Positions 16,079-26,186 of a stretch of 64,000 nt of DNA are shown piece after piece. The first letter of the stretch is position 1. Each line of letters begins with the position of its first letter. The stretch covers positions 434,001 through 498,000 of the forward strand of contig JACKET010000001.1 in the NCBI GenBank assembly GCA_020632875.1, written 5' to 3'. The translations under genes were made by a program, and so were the position numbers. The notes below the pieces were generated by a model that saw only the letters and a program-made list of their open reading frames with translations, did no database searches and was not told the DNA's origin. Source of the DNA: Alphaproteobacteria bacterium. GTDB taxonomy: Bacteria; Myxococcota_A; UBA796; GCA-2862545.

Positions 16079-17563
16079 TCAGGCGCTCGCGTCGATCCGG
16101 CGCAGAACGATGTCGTACACGGCCAGCCCGACGAGGCTGATCAGTCCGATCCCGGCGAAGAGCATCCACATCTGCCCTGGATTGTAGGTCGTCCAGAGCA
16201 GGTCGCGGGTCTGCGCCTCGGTCTGGTGGATCAGTCCGCCGAGCACGCCGAGCACGTCGTCTTTCGGGATCGCGTCGATGACGGACTGCGGGACGTCGAG
16301 CTGGGTGTGGAGGTGGTGGCGTGCGAGGTTCGTGCGGTCGCCGAAGGTCTCGTAGAACCAGCCGCCGACGAGGCTCCCGGCACCCCAGCCGATGGCCAGG
16401 GGTACGTTTGCATAGCCCATGAACAGGCCTTCTTCGCCAGGTTTGGCGAGGCTCGCCATGTACTCCATCTTCTTCGGGCTGCTGCACATCTCGCCGAGCG
16501 AGAACACGAAGATGGCCCCCACGCAGAGGAACACGCTCGTCGAGCCGCCGATGAACAGGGTCCCCGCGGACGCGATGAAGATGCCGACGAGGATGGAGCG
16601 CAGCGGCGTGGTGAAGTTCGTGAGCCACGCGATGGGCACCATCAGGAAGATGATGAGCCCTGGGTTCAGGTTGATGATCCACTCCTGGTTGAACGGCTCG
16701 CCCTTCGCGGCCATGTCGGCCGCCATCCCGCTGCCGGGCAGCGGCAGCCCCGCCCAGATGTGCCAGAGCACCGTGCTGTCGACCCAGTCGTCGAGGAAGT
16801 TCGGGAGGATGTCGAAGATCTGGTTGAACATGAACCAGAACCCCGAGAAGAGGACGACGAACGAGAAGATCCGGGGGCGGAACACGCCCACGACGCTCTC
16901 GATCAGGACGGACAGCGCCGAGCGCTCGTCCTTCTTCTCGTTCTTCCGCGTGGGCTCCTCGAACATCAGCAGCGTGAGGAAGTTCAGGCTGACGATGACG
17001 GCACACGCGTAGAACACGTACACCCAGTCCAGCAGGCGCAGGTACCCGGCGAGCATGGGCCCGAGGAAGCCGCCGATGTTGACGAGCTGGTAGAAGAGCC
17101 CCCAGCCCACGCTGGCGTACTCCTTCTTCATGACGCTCGCGAGGATGCCCTGCACGCCGGGCTTGAACACGGCGGTGCCCGCGGCGAGGAACATGCAGCC
17201 CGTGAAGAAGCCCCAGAAGTCCATCATGTGGGCCATCAGCAGGTAGCCGATGATCTTCAGCACGATGGCGACGGCGATGGTGTTCTTGTAGCCGTACCGG
17301 TCGGCGTAGCCGCCGGTGAACATCGGCAGCTGGGCCTGCACCAGCGCCCACCAGGCGTAGATGAAGCCCTTGTCGATGTGCGTGAACTGCGGCCCGCCCT
17401 CGGCGATCGACAGCACCATGTAGGTCGGGAGCACCGTGCGTACGCCGTAGTAGGCGAACCGCTCCAGCACCTCCATGAAGTTGGTGATCCAGAACGTTCG
17501 GTCGAAGCTCTGGATCTGGGTGAGCAGCGGCGCGTTGGACGGAGCGGAGGGTGCGTGTGCCAT
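16079..17563 (-). CDS. POT/PTR2 family proton-dependent peptide transporter (MFS)
   Basis: 494 residues with about 12-14 hydrophobic segments. The N-terminal EVLERFAYYG (31-40) is the ExxERFxYY proton-coupling signature of the POT family, followed by the MFS loop GGYADRYGYKNTI. Later NIGGFLGP and LFMGYANVPLAIGWGAGSL fit the family. It imports di/tripeptides with protons across the inner membrane. A large extra loop (about 270-300) and a hydrophilic insert near residue 430 lengthen it slightly. It is divergent from a secreted hydrolase gene, which fits a scavenging role only loosely. Confidence 0.9.
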   Translation of the reverse strand: MAHAPSAPSNAPLLTQIQSFDRTFWITNFMEVLERFAYYGVRTVLPTYMVLSIAEGGPQFTHIDKGFIYAWWALVQAQLPMFTGGYADRYGYKNTIAVAIVLKIIGYLLMAHMMDFWGFFTGCMFLAAGTAVFKPGVQGILASVMKKEYASVGWGLFYQLVNIGGFLGPMLAGYLRLLDWVYVFYACAVIVSLNFLTLLMFEEPTRKNEKKDERSALSVLIESVVGVFRPRIFSFVVLFSGFWFMFNQIFDILPNFLDDWVDSTVLWHIWAGLPLPGSGMAADMAAKGEPFNQEWIINLNPGLIIFLMVPIAWLTNFTTPLRSILVGIFIASAGTLFIGGSTSVFLCVGAIFVFSLGEMCSSPKKMEYMASLAKPGEEGLFMGYANVPLAIGWGAGSLVGGWFYETFGDRTNLARHHLHTQLDVPQSVIDAIPKDDVLGVLGGLIHQTEAQTRDLLWTTYNPGQMWMLFAGIGLISLVGLAVYDIVLRRIDASA

Positions 17564-17706
17564 GGCCCGCCGTCTAACGGCACGGGCCGCATCCGGGAAA
17601 GGCCGGACCCTCCGATGATCGCGCGCGGCCGACCGTCGCCATCCGGCGCGAAACGGGCTACGTCGCCTCGTTCGGGGAGCGATGACGGGCTCCCCGTGGA
17701 GGCCGC

Positions 17707-19635
17707 ATGTTCTTCACGCTGCTCGCGCTCCTGGGATGCCCCGGCGAGGAGCCGATCGACGAGACGCTCTCGGGCTGCGACACGCTCGACCCGTCGAACT
17801 GCCTCTTCCCGTTCCCCTCGGACTACTTCGTCGTCGACGACGCGACGGCCCCGAGCGGGCGGCGCGTGGCGTACGGGCCGACCGCGCTGCCGGTGAACCT
17901 GGATGGCGTGCAGCTCGACCCGCTCTACTGGAACGAGAAGGACGGGTACTCGATCAACTCGAACATGATGTTCTACTTCGCCGACGGCTCGCACGACGGG
18001 CTGTGGGTGTGGAGCGAGGTCGACCGGTACGCCGCGGCCGACGCGAAGACCGTGCTGCTCGACCTCGACACCGGCGAGCGCGTGCCGCACTGGGTCGAGC
18101 TCGATGCCTCCGCCGACGATCCGGCCGAGTCCGCCTACGTGATGCGCACGGCCATCCCGCTCGAGTACGAGCACCACTACGCAGTCGCCGTCCGCGGGCT
18201 CGTGAAGACCGCCGGCGGGCCCGTCGACGTCTCGGATGCGTTCCGCAAGCTGCGCGACGGCGAAGCGACGCGCGACTGGGACGTCGAGCACCGGCGCGAG
18301 CGCTTCGACACCGAGATCTTCCCGGCGCTCGAGGCCGCGGGCTTCCCGCGCGGCGAGCTCCAGCTCGCGTGGGACTTCCACACGGTGAGCCGCGAGAACA
18401 GCCTCGGCCGCATGGTCTGGATGCGCGACGACGCGCTGTCCGGGCTGCCGGCCTCGGGTCCGGCGTACACCGTCGCGTCGTCCGAAGACCACGACTGCAC
18501 GGCCGAGGGCGCGACCATAGGGCGCACCGTCGAGCTCGAGGTCACCGCGCCCCTGTACACCGAGGTCGACGACGCCGGCACCGTGCTCACGCGCGACGAG
18601 AACGGCATGCCGTTCCGCAACGGCGAGACGCAGTTCGACGTGCTCGTGCGGATCCCGTGCTCGGTCATCGAGAACCCGGGCCCGTCGCGCGTCCTGCAGT
18701 ATGGGCACGGGCTGCTCGGCTCGCGGTCCGAGGCCCGCACCGGCTGGCTGTCGCGGCTCGCCGACGAGAACGGCTGGATCATCGTGTCCACCGACTGGAC
18801 CGGCATGAGCGAAGACGACGTGGGCGAGATCGTCTACATGAGCGCCGCCGATCCCAGCCGGTTCGCGATGATCCCCGAGCGCGGCATGCAGGGCATGGTG
18901 CAGCAGCTGCTCGTGCTGCCGCTGCTGCGCGGCGCCCTGAAAGACGACCCGGTGATGCAGGTCGGCGGCACGACCCTCGTCCACCCGACCGACGCCAGCT
19001 ACTACGGCAACTCCCAGGGCGCGATCATGGGCGCGGCGTTCATGGCGCTCACGCAGGAGATCCCGCGGGGCGTGCTCGGCGTCAGCGGCGTGAACTACGG
19101 CCTGCTGCTCACGCGGTCCCACGACTTCGACATCTACTTCCTGATCTTCAAGCAGAAGTTCAGCGACGGCCGCGACATCGCGCTGCTCATCCAGGGCCTG
19201 ACGCAGCAGGTCTGGGATCCGGCCGAGGGGGCCGGCTACCTGTGGGCGATCAACCGCGATCCGCTGCCCGACACGCCCGCGAAGGACATCCTGATCCACA
19301 CCGCGATCGGCGACAACCAGGTCACCACGATCGGGGGGCAGATCCAGGCCCGCGCATACGGCGCGAAGCTCGTGGGCCCCACGCACCGCGACGTGTGGGG
19401 CGTCGAGTCCAGCGCGCCCGGCTTCACGGGCAGCGCGCTGGTCGAGTGGCACTACAGCGATGCCGCGATCGAGTACGACGACAACACGCCCCCCGACGGT
19501 CCCGACCCCCACGAGTGCCCGCGACGCGAGCCCGCGAGCTACGAACAGGTGCGGGATTTCCTCGTCGATGGCGTGGTGAACCACTACTGCGACGGCGTCT
19601 GCAGCTCGACGGTCGCCGAGGTGTGCCCCGGGTAG
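17707..19635 (+). CDS. Lipoprotein with alpha/beta-hydrolase (lipase-like) domain
   Basis: 642 residues; GGAGG precedes ATG 17707. The signal is short with lipobox LLGC (C11). The N-terminal ~240 residues are a beta-rich domain with Asp/Tyr-rich strands, resembling the N-terminal region of some bacterial extracellular lipases. The hydrolase part shows the oxyanion-type strand LQYGHGLLG (His-Gly), the nucleophile elbow GNSQG (Ser436), and late GDNQVTT and PTHRD, possible Asp and His of the triad. The substrate is unknown; esters or lipids are likely. It lies upstream of the MopE/beta-helix pair. Confidence 0.75.
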   Translation: MFFTLLALLGCPGEEPIDETLSGCDTLDPSNCLFPFPSDYFVVDDATAPSGRRVAYGPTALPVNLDGVQLDPLYWNEKDGYSINSNMMFYFADGSHDGLWVWSEVDRYAAADAKTVLLDLDTGERVPHWVELDASADDPAESAYVMRTAIPLEYEHHYAVAVRGLVKTAGGPVDVSDAFRKLRDGEATRDWDVEHRRERFDTEIFPALEAAGFPRGELQLAWDFHTVSRENSLGRMVWMRDDALSGLPASGPAYTVASSEDHDCTAEGATIGRTVELEVTAPLYTEVDDAGTVLTRDENGMPFRNGETQFDVLVRIPCSVIENPGPSRVLQYGHGLLGSRSEARTGWLSRLADENGWIIVSTDWTGMSEDDVGEIVYMSAADPSRFAMIPERGMQGMVQQLLVLPLLRGALKDDPVMQVGGTTLVHPTDASYYGNSQGAIMGAAFMALTQEIPRGVLGVSGVNYGLLLTRSHDFDIYFLIFKQKFSDGRDIALLIQGLTQQVWDPAEGAGYLWAINRDPLPDTPAKDILIHTAIGDNQVTTIGGQIQARAYGAKLVGPTHRDVWGVESSAPGFTGSALVEWHYSDAAIEYDDNTPPDGPDPHECPRREPASYEQVRDFLVDGVVNHYCDGVCSSTVAEVCPG

Positions 19636-19669
19636 GGCTCTCGAAGGCCCTGAGGTTCAATCCGCCGCG

Positions 19670-19675
19670 TATACT
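19670..19675 (+). promoter_or_regulatory. -10 element before the MopE-type gene
   Basis: TATACT, 30 nt before ATG 19706, is the best -10 match in this 70-nt spacer. No clear -35 is visible, and the spacer is too short to hold much else. Confidence 0.4.
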
Positions 19676-19705
19676 GCGCTCCGTGGATCACCCCACGGGA
19701 GAAGG

Positions 19706-21802
19706 ATGCGCGCTTCAATCGTCCTGCTGTCGTTGAGCCTCGCTGCCTGCAAGGGCGACGGCACCGACCCGAACGCGGGTACGCCCGCGGTGGTGTGGTC
19801 CGACGAGAGCCTCGACTTCGGCATCGTCGCGCTCGGCGAGACGGCCGAGCTCACGTTCGACATCACCAACGACGGTGGGGGGATGCTCGAGGTGTACACG
19901 GTCGTGGTGTCCGAGGGCGACCGCGACCAGTGGTCCGTCGCGTGGGACTCTTCGAATCGCGCGCTCGCACGGGGCGAGAGCCTCTCCGTCTCGGTCTTCT
20001 TCACTCCCGAGCAGGCCGACCGGCGCAGCAGCGGTCGCGTGCAGGTCCGCACCAACGACGACGACGTGGCCACGTTCTTCGTCCCCGTCACGGGCGAGAG
20101 CGCCCCGTCCAACGCCGACAACGACGGTGACGGAATCACCGTGGCCGGGGGCGACTGCGACGACGACGACCCGAACGTGTACCCGGGGGCTCCCGAGCTC
20201 TGCAACGGGCGCGACGACAACTGCCAGGGCGGGCCCGGCCCCGACGAGGTCGACAACGACGGCGACGGCGTCCGCCTCTGCGCCAACGACTGCGACGACA
20301 ACAACGGCAACGTCTACCCCGGGGCTCCCGAGGCCTGCGACGGCCTCGACTCCGACTGCGACGGCGTGAATCAAGACAACGCCGACGCCGACGGCGACGG
20401 GATGACGGTCTGCGACGGCGACTGCAACGACGCCAACCCCAACGCGTACCCGGGCAACACCGAGGTGTGCGCCGACAACGTCGACAACGACTGCGACGGG
20501 ACCACCGATCGCATCGACCTCGACGGAGACGGCCACGACGTGTGCTCGGCGACGGGCGACTGCGACGACGCCGACGTGAACGCGCACCCGCTGATCGTGT
20601 CGACCTCCGGGGGCACCGGTGCTGCGGGTACGCCGGCCGACCCGCTCGACGACGTGGGCGAGGCGCTCGGCGCGCTCGACGCGGTCTGCCGCACGATCTA
20701 CGTCGAGCCCGGCACCTACACCGTGGCCGGCGAGACCTGGTCGACGGGCACCGTCACCATCGTGGGCCGCGGGGCCGCCCCGACCGACGTGGTGTTCGAT
20801 GCCGACTTCGCGGGCCGGCACCTCGACATCACCGGCGGAACCGTGACCGTGCGGCGCGTCTCGTTCGAGAACGGCGCGGCGCCCACGGGCCAGAACGGCG
20901 GTGCGGTGCGCGTCGCGAACGCCACCGCGACCTTCCAGTCCACCGACTTCGTCGGCAACTCCACCGACTCCGCGGGCGGCGCGGTGTTCGCCGCGGGCTC
21001 GACGGTCTCGCTGCAGCAGACCTGCGTGTTCGCGAACAACGTCGCCGGCGACGGCGGTGCCCTGGCGGTCGACGCCACCACGCTGTTCGACGCGAACGGC
21101 TCGACGTTCACCGGCAACACCGCGACCGGCGCGGGTGGGGCGGTGCACGCGAACGGCGCCACGCTCATCATGGCGGGCTCGACGTTCGACGGGAACATCG
21201 CGCTCACCGGCGGGGCCCTCGCCGTGAGCGGGGGCGGTGGGCACCTCGTCCAGCGCGGCCGCTACTTCGACAACTCCGCCACCGCGGGCGCCGCGGCGTG
21301 GTTCTCGGGCACGTCCGACGGCACGTGGCGCAACAACTTCGTGCGCGACAACAACGGCGGCGGCGCCTGGCTCGAGGGCGCGGCCACGCTCAACGTCGTG
21401 AACAACACGTTCACGAGCAACGTCTCGACGGGCGACGGTGCGGCCATCCTGGTCGACACCGACAACGCCAACGTGCTCGGCAACATCGGGCACTTCAACG
21501 ACGGGCAGTCCGGCCTCTACGCGACGCCGGGCAGCCTCTCGACCATCGAGTACAACACCGTGTTCGCGACCAGCACGTTCGGTGCCGACTTCGCGGGCGC
21601 GGCCGTCGTGGGCGTCGGCGAGAACCTCGCCGAGAACCCGAACTTCGTGGCATTCACCGACAACGGTGACCCCAACGACGACGATCTCTCCCTCGGCACG
21701 GGCTCTCCGGCGATCGACACCGGTCCGCCCGCCAGCAACTACAACGACACGGACGGTACCCGGAACGACCGCGGCGCGACCGGCGGTCCTGGAGGCCAGT
21801 GA
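19706..21802 (+). CDS. MopE-repeat lipoprotein with beta-helix domain
   Basis: 698 residues; lipobox SLAAC (C15), ribosome site GGGAGAAGG. Residues about 30-130 form an Ig-like 'choice-of-anchor D' (HYDIN-type) domain (LDFGIVALGETAELTFDITN). Residues about 133-290 contain four DxDGDG..DCDDxDPNxYPGAPExCxGxDxxC repeats, as in the copper-repressible MopE family and many myxobacterial surface proteins; these Asp/Cys loops probably bind calcium. From about 300 on, GGAVxAxxxTV..-type rungs form a right-handed beta-helix like polymorphic outer-membrane proteins. It is coupled to the next gene (TGATG). A surface adhesin or structural role is inferred. Confidence 0.88.
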   Translation: MRASIVLLSLSLAACKGDGTDPNAGTPAVVWSDESLDFGIVALGETAELTFDITNDGGGMLEVYTVVVSEGDRDQWSVAWDSSNRALARGESLSVSVFFTPEQADRRSSGRVQVRTNDDDVATFFVPVTGESAPSNADNDGDGITVAGGDCDDDDPNVYPGAPELCNGRDDNCQGGPGPDEVDNDGDGVRLCANDCDDNNGNVYPGAPEACDGLDSDCDGVNQDNADADGDGMTVCDGDCNDANPNAYPGNTEVCADNVDNDCDGTTDRIDLDGDGHDVCSATGDCDDADVNAHPLIVSTSGGTGAAGTPADPLDDVGEALGALDAVCRTIYVEPGTYTVAGETWSTGTVTIVGRGAAPTDVVFDADFAGRHLDITGGTVTVRRVSFENGAAPTGQNGGAVRVANATATFQSTDFVGNSTDSAGGAVFAAGSTVSLQQTCVFANNVAGDGGALAVDATTLFDANGSTFTGNTATGAGGAVHANGATLIMAGSTFDGNIALTGGALAVSGGGGHLVQRGRYFDNSATAGAAAWFSGTSDGTWRNNFVRDNNGGGAWLEGAATLNVVNNTFTSNVSTGDGAAILVDTDNANVLGNIGHFNDGQSGLYATPGSLSTIEYNTVFATSTFGADFAGAAVVGVGENLAENPNFVAFTDNGDPNDDDLSLGTGSPAIDTGPPASNYNDTDGTRNDRGATGGPGGQ

Positions 21803-23217
21803 TGACGACCATCCTTCTGCAAGCGGCGCTCGCCGCCTCCGTCAGCGTCAGCCCCGGCGACGACCTCGACGCGCTCACCTCCTCCCTCGGCCCGGGTGAC
21901 GCCGTGGTGTTCACCGACGGCGTCTACGAGCTCGAAGGCACGCTCACCGTCGAGGGCGTCGGCGAAGAGGGCGCCCGCGTCGAGCTGTTCGCGCAGGAGG
22001 GCGCCACGCCCATCCTGAAGTCGCTGAACGGCAACACCATCCTCGAGATCCGCGACTCCGAGCACCTCACCGTGCGCGGCCTCACGTTCATCGGGCCCGA
22101 CACCTGGGAAGAGGATGGCAACAACGGCGTCGTCATCCGCGACTCCAGCGACGTGATCTTCGAAGACAACGTCGTCCAGCAGGTGCGCAGCACGCTGCTC
22201 TACCTGGCCGGCGACGGCTCGAGCTACCAGATCCGGCGCAACCGCCTCGAGCAGTCCTCGAACGGGCACGGCATCTACGCCGGGTGCGGCGACGGCGCCT
22301 GCTGGCTCGCCGACAGCGTCATCGAGCAGAACCTGATCCGCGATCTGCACGGCGAGCCCTGGCAGTACGGCATCGTGCTCGACAACGGCAGCCAGGCGAA
22401 CACCATCGCCGACAACGTCGTCTACAACCTCAACGGCACCGGGATCCGGGTCGAGTCGACGCAGTTCGGCGACCCGAACTGGATCGAGCGGAACGCCGTG
22501 TGGAACGGGGCCGAGAGCGGCATCGAGGTCTACGGTGCGGCCCGCGTCCGCAACAACGTGGTGTTCGAGATGGGCGGGTACGGCATCCGTTCCGGCTCCG
22601 AGAACGACGAGCTCGAAGACGTGGTCATCACCTACAACACCGTCGCGCTCACCGACAACTGGGCCGTGCGCCTCGACGACTGGCCCGACCGCATCGGCAT
22701 GGTGTTCTCGAGCAACTGCATCGCGAACATCACGGGTCGCGGGCTGTTCTTCGACAACGACCTGCAGGACGACGAGACCGACACCACGACCTACTTCACG
22801 GCCAACGTCGTGAGTGGGCTCGTGGAGGGCATCGACATCAGCATCTACCCGGACTGGTTCATCCCGGGTGCGGGCGTGGCCGACTTCGAGGACGTGGCGG
22901 CGTGGGACTTCTACCCCGTGAACCAGTCCGCGCTGGTCGGGTCGGGAGATCCCGCGGGTGACGCCTGGATCCCGGAGATCGACTTCAACGGGGCCAACCG
23001 CAACGGGGCCTCGCCGACCATCGGCGCCTACGAGTGGGACGGCAACGGCAACCCGGGCTGGGTCATCCAGGAGGACTTCAAGGACCTCGACGCGCTGAGC
23101 CGGCTGCCCGGCGGGTCCGAGCTCCAGGGCGGGTGCTGCTCCAAGAAGGAAGACCCGACCGAGGCGATCCTGCTCCTGCCGCTGCTCGTGTTCGGGCTGA
23201 AGCGCCGCAGGGCGTAG
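21802..23217 (+). CDS. Secreted right-handed beta-helix protein with MYXO-CTERM-like tail
   Basis: 471 residues from ATG 21802 (GGAGG 6 nt upstream; a GTG 3 nt earlier is possible). The N-terminal signal ends near residue 15-17. The body is a pectate-lyase-like parallel beta-helix (repeated NTI, NVV, N-x-V turns such as NTIADNVVYNLNGTGIRVES). The last 29 residues read Cys-Cys, a short linker, a hydrophobic stretch (AILLLPLLVFGL) and KRRRA, the layout of MYXO-CTERM sorting tails that anchor proteins at the cell surface. It shares an operon with the MopE-type gene. Its convergent neighbour's stop codon abuts directly. Confidence 0.85.
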   Translation: MTTILLQAALAASVSVSPGDDLDALTSSLGPGDAVVFTDGVYELEGTLTVEGVGEEGARVELFAQEGATPILKSLNGNTILEIRDSEHLTVRGLTFIGPDTWEEDGNNGVVIRDSSDVIFEDNVVQQVRSTLLYLAGDGSSYQIRRNRLEQSSNGHGIYAGCGDGACWLADSVIEQNLIRDLHGEPWQYGIVLDNGSQANTIADNVVYNLNGTGIRVESTQFGDPNWIERNAVWNGAESGIEVYGAARVRNNVVFEMGGYGIRSGSENDELEDVVITYNTVALTDNWAVRLDDWPDRIGMVFSSNCIANITGRGLFFDNDLQDDETDTTTYFTANVVSGLVEGIDISIYPDWFIPGAGVADFEDVAAWDFYPVNQSALVGSGDPAGDAWIPEIDFNGANRNGASPTIGAYEWDGNGNPGWVIQEDFKDLDALSRLPGGSELQGGCCSKKEDPTEAILLLPLLVFGLKRRRA

Positions 23218-25284
23218 TCAGTCGGGCGACCAGGTGCGGAGGCGCAGGGCGTTCGCGACGACCGTGACGCTCGACATCGCCATCGCACCCGCCGCGACCA
23301 TCGGGGTCAGCCAGCCCGCCACGGCGAGCGGGATGGCGACCACGTTGTAGGCGAACGCCCAGAACAGGTTCTCGCGGATGATGGCCTGCGTGCGGCGCCC
23401 GATGTCGACCGCCGCGGGGACCAGGCGTGGATCGGTGCGGGTGAGCGTGACGGGCGCGCTGGCGATGGCAGCCTGGCTGCCGGAGCCCATCGCGATGCCG
23501 ACGTCGGCGGCGGCGAGGGCGGGTGCGTCGTTCACCCCGTCGCCGACCATCCCGACGGGACCCTGGAGGGCCTGGATCGCGGCGACCTTGGTCTCGGGAC
23601 GGGCTTCGGCGACGACGTGGGTGATGCCGGCCTGGCGCCCGATGGCCTCGGCGACGGTGGTGCGGTCGCCCGAGATGAGCGCCGGCTCCATGCCGAGCGC
23701 GCGCACGCGCTGGATGGCCTCGGCGACCCCGTCGCGGAGGGCGTCTCCGACCCCGACCACCCCGCGGACCCCGTCGTCGACGGCGATCCAGACGGGCGTG
23801 AGCTCGGGTGGCACGTCGCCCGCGGGGAGCGTGAGGCCTTCGGCGGTGAGGAACCCCGCGGTGCCGAGCCGCACGAGGTGGCCTTCGACCTTCCCGGACA
23901 CGCCCTGACCGGGGTGCTCGCGCACCTCGGTCGCGGCGGGCACGTCGGCCGGGGCCGCGCGCTGGAAGGCCCGGGCGAGGGGGTGGGAGGACTGCTTCTG
24001 CACGGCGACGGCGAGGCGGAGCACGTCGGGGTCGAGCGGGGTGCGCAGCTCGGGCTGGCCCACGGTGAGCGTGCCGGTCTTGTCGAACGCGATCGTGCGG
24101 AGCGACGCGAGGGTCTCGAGCGCGTCGGCGTCGCGGATGAAGATGCCCGCCCGCGCGGCGGAGCCCATGCCCGCGACGAGCGCGGCGGGGGTGGCGAGGC
24201 CTAGGGCGCAGGGGCAGGCGACCACGAGCACCGCCACGGCGGTCATGAGCGCCGGCTGCAGTCCGGCACCGGCGATCAGCCAGCCCCCGAAGGTCAGGGT
24301 GGCGATGGCCAGCACGGTGGGCACGAACACCGACGCCACGCGGTCGACGAGCGCCTGGATGGGCGCCTTGCTCGCGAGGGCCTCCTCCACGAGCGCCGCG
24401 ATGCGCGCGAGGGCCGTGTCGGAGCCGCTCGCCGTGGTCTCGACGAGCAGCGTGCCGTTGCCGTTGATGGAGCCTCCGATCACGGGGCTCCCCGGGCCGC
24501 GCTCGACCGGGACGCTCTCGCCGGTCAGCAGCGATTCGTCGAGGCTCGAGTGGCCTTCGCGCACGGTCCCGTCGACGGGCACCCGCTCGCCGGGGAGCAC
24601 GCGGACGACCTGGCCGCGGCCCACGGTCTCGGCGGGGACCTCGATCTCCCGCGCGTCGCGCACGACCCGCGCGGTCTCGGGGCGGAGCTCGAGCAGCTCG
24701 CGCACGGCTTCGGTGGTGCGCCCGCGTGCGCGGTGCTCGAGCCACTTCCCGAACAGCACGAACGCGCTGATCGTGGCCGCGCTCTCGAAGTACAGCGGCC
24801 CGGTGCCGTAGTTCACGACGGACAGGCCGAACGCCGCGGTGGTGCCGAGCACGACGAGCGTGTCCATGTTGGCGGTGCCGTGCTTCAGCGCGCCCCAGGC
24901 GGGCGGACCGAATCGCCACCAGGCGATCAGCTGGGCGGGGATGGCGAGGGCCAGCTCGACGCCCTTCGGCAGCGGCACGCCGAACATCGGCAGCATCAGG
25001 GCCGCCGCGAGCACGCCGGCACCCACGACGAGCGCGCCGGACCGGACGAAGGCGTCGTCCACGACCGGCTCGCCCGGGACGTGTGCCCGCGCGCCGTACC
25101 CCGCGCCCTCGACGGCCTGCACGAGCGCATCGAGCGTCGCGGTGTCGGCTGCGACGGTGGCGGTCTCGGTCGCCAGGTTCACGCTGGCGGCGTCGACGCC
25201 GGGCGTGTTGCGCAGCACCTTCTCGACCCGCGTGCTGCACGTCGCGCACGTCATGCCCTGGATGTCGAGCTTGATGGTGTCCAT
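23218..25284 (-). CDS. copA: Copper-translocating P-type ATPase
   Basis: 688 residues. The N-terminal heavy-metal domain has GMTCATC (C13, C16). The metal-transport helix has CPC (357-359, CPCALGLATPAA), the actuator TGES (254-257), the phosphorylation site DKTGTLT (401-407), HP in SSHPLA, and GDGVNDAPALAAADVG. CPC with one CxxC domain is typical of Cu+ exporters; Ag+ is a possible alternative. Inner membrane. No CsoR/CueR-like regulator or chaperone gene is adjacent. Gene symbol given by family. Confidence 0.93.
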   Translation of the reverse strand: MDTIKLDIQGMTCATCSTRVEKVLRNTPGVDAASVNLATETATVAADTATLDALVQAVEGAGYGARAHVPGEPVVDDAFVRSGALVVGAGVLAAALMLPMFGVPLPKGVELALAIPAQLIAWWRFGPPAWGALKHGTANMDTLVVLGTTAAFGLSVVNYGTGPLYFESAATISAFVLFGKWLEHRARGRTTEAVRELLELRPETARVVRDAREIEVPAETVGRGQVVRVLPGERVPVDGTVREGHSSLDESLLTGESVPVERGPGSPVIGGSINGNGTLLVETTASGSDTALARIAALVEEALASKAPIQALVDRVASVFVPTVLAIATLTFGGWLIAGAGLQPALMTAVAVLVVACPCALGLATPAALVAGMGSAARAGIFIRDADALETLASLRTIAFDKTGTLTVGQPELRTPLDPDVLRLAVAVQKQSSHPLARAFQRAAPADVPAATEVREHPGQGVSGKVEGHLVRLGTAGFLTAEGLTLPAGDVPPELTPVWIAVDDGVRGVVGVGDALRDGVAEAIQRVRALGMEPALISGDRTTVAEAIGRQAGITHVVAEARPETKVAAIQALQGPVGMVGDGVNDAPALAAADVGIAMGSGSQAAIASAPVTLTRTDPRLVPAAVDIGRRTQAIIRENLFWAFAYNVVAIPLAVAGWLTPMVAAGAMAMSSVTVVANALRLRTWSPD

Positions 25285-25384
25285 GCGGTCTCCATAGCCC
25301 GGCTCGGTGTGTGAGCCCGGCTCCCGGCCTCCGGCCGTAGCGAGCGGCTCGCAGCGAGCGCAGCGAGCGGGCTAGGCTGGCGGC

Positions 25385-25675
25385 ATGCGGGACAAGCTGC
25401 GAAGCGAAGTGATGGGCTGTGGCTGGGGCGACCTCGCGCCGCACCACCAGCGTGGGGCGCTGCTCGTCGTGAGCCCCGACCTCGATCTGCTCGACGCAGC
25501 CGAGGCCGTAGCGACCGACCGGCGCGATCGCGTCGAGGCCTGGCTGGCCGTCGGGCGACTCGGGAGAGCGGGGGACGCGCTCGTGGAGCGCTGGGCCGCG
25601 GGCGCCGCGCGCTTCCAGTTCGTCATCGTGCAGCCGTTCGTGCTCGCGCAGGAGCTCGCGGTCGCCGACGCCTGA
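25385..25675 (+). CDS. DUF2288-family protein
   Basis: 96 residues. Matches the short DUF2288 pattern: an early W-x-x-L, a central hydrophobic strand with PDLDLLDAAEAVATDR, VEAWL-x-x-GRL, and the C-terminal FQFVIVQPFVLAQE. The function of the family is unknown. TAGGCT (25373-25378) lies exactly 6 nt before the ATG with no ribosome site, consistent with a leaderless transcript. It is divergent from copA across about 100 nt of CGAGC-rich repeats. Confidence 0.8.
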   Translation: MRDKLRSEVMGCGWGDLAPHHQRGALLVVSPDLDLLDAAEAVATDRRDRVEAWLAVGRLGRAGDALVERWAAGAARFQFVIVQPFVLAQELAVADA

Positions 25676-25709
25676 CCCCGGCGGCGCGGCCGCGGGCTAT
25701 CCTCTCGGT

Positions 25710-26186
25710 GTGCAGGTGATCCGCGCCGACTCCGGAGTGATCGTCACGCTACCGCTGGCGCCCAGCGACCCGTGGCCGGGGCCTGTCCCCGTGGCGCTCG
25801 CGATTCCGCTCGTGCTGGCCGGCTCGATCGCCGTCGCAGCCGTGGGCTGGGCCGGCGACCTCGGGCCCTGGCTGGTGGGCGGCGCGCCGATGCTGTCGCT
25901 GTTCGTCCCGCTCGCGTGGCTCGTGCGCCGCAGCCGCTCGCGTCACGCGACGCTCATCCTCGACGCGCTGATGCTCCGCGTCGTGGCCGGCGAACGGGCG
26001 CCCGCGTTCCACGGTGACGCCCTGAAGGCCGCCGTGGCCTGGAACCACCTGTGGGTGGAGGAGGGGAGCGAGCGCATCGAGCTGGCCCTCGAGCCCCTCG
26101 ACGGCGACGAGGTGACGACCCTGCGCGAGATCCTGCGCGACCTCACCGTGCGCTCGCGAGACGTCTCCGCGCCAGCACGAGCATGA
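25710..26186 (+). CDS. Two-helix inner-membrane protein of unknown function
   Basis: 158 residues, GTG start 6 nt after TATCCT (25698-25703). Two hydrophobic segments (about 27-45 and 52-72) are followed by RRSRSRHATLILDALMLRV, a soluble domain with mixed strands and an acidic helix. The layout suggests a PH-like or DUF-type cytosolic domain after a hairpin of membrane helices; no family is certain. Its 3' end overlaps the convergent gene by 44 nt, both frames looking coding. Confidence 0.65.
   Translation: MQVIRADSGVIVTLPLAPSDPWPGPVPVALAIPLVLAGSIAVAAVGWAGDLGPWLVGGAPMLSLFVPLAWLVRRSRSRHATLILDALMLRVVAGERAPAFHGDALKAAVAWNHLWVEEGSERIELALEPLDGDEVTTLREILRDLTVRSRDVSAPARA

Noticed and set aside
26143..26186. 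Annotation error at the 44-bp convergent overlap
   Set aside because: Both genes keep plausible protein ends, the minus-strand one a complete sorting tail, so the overlap is retained.
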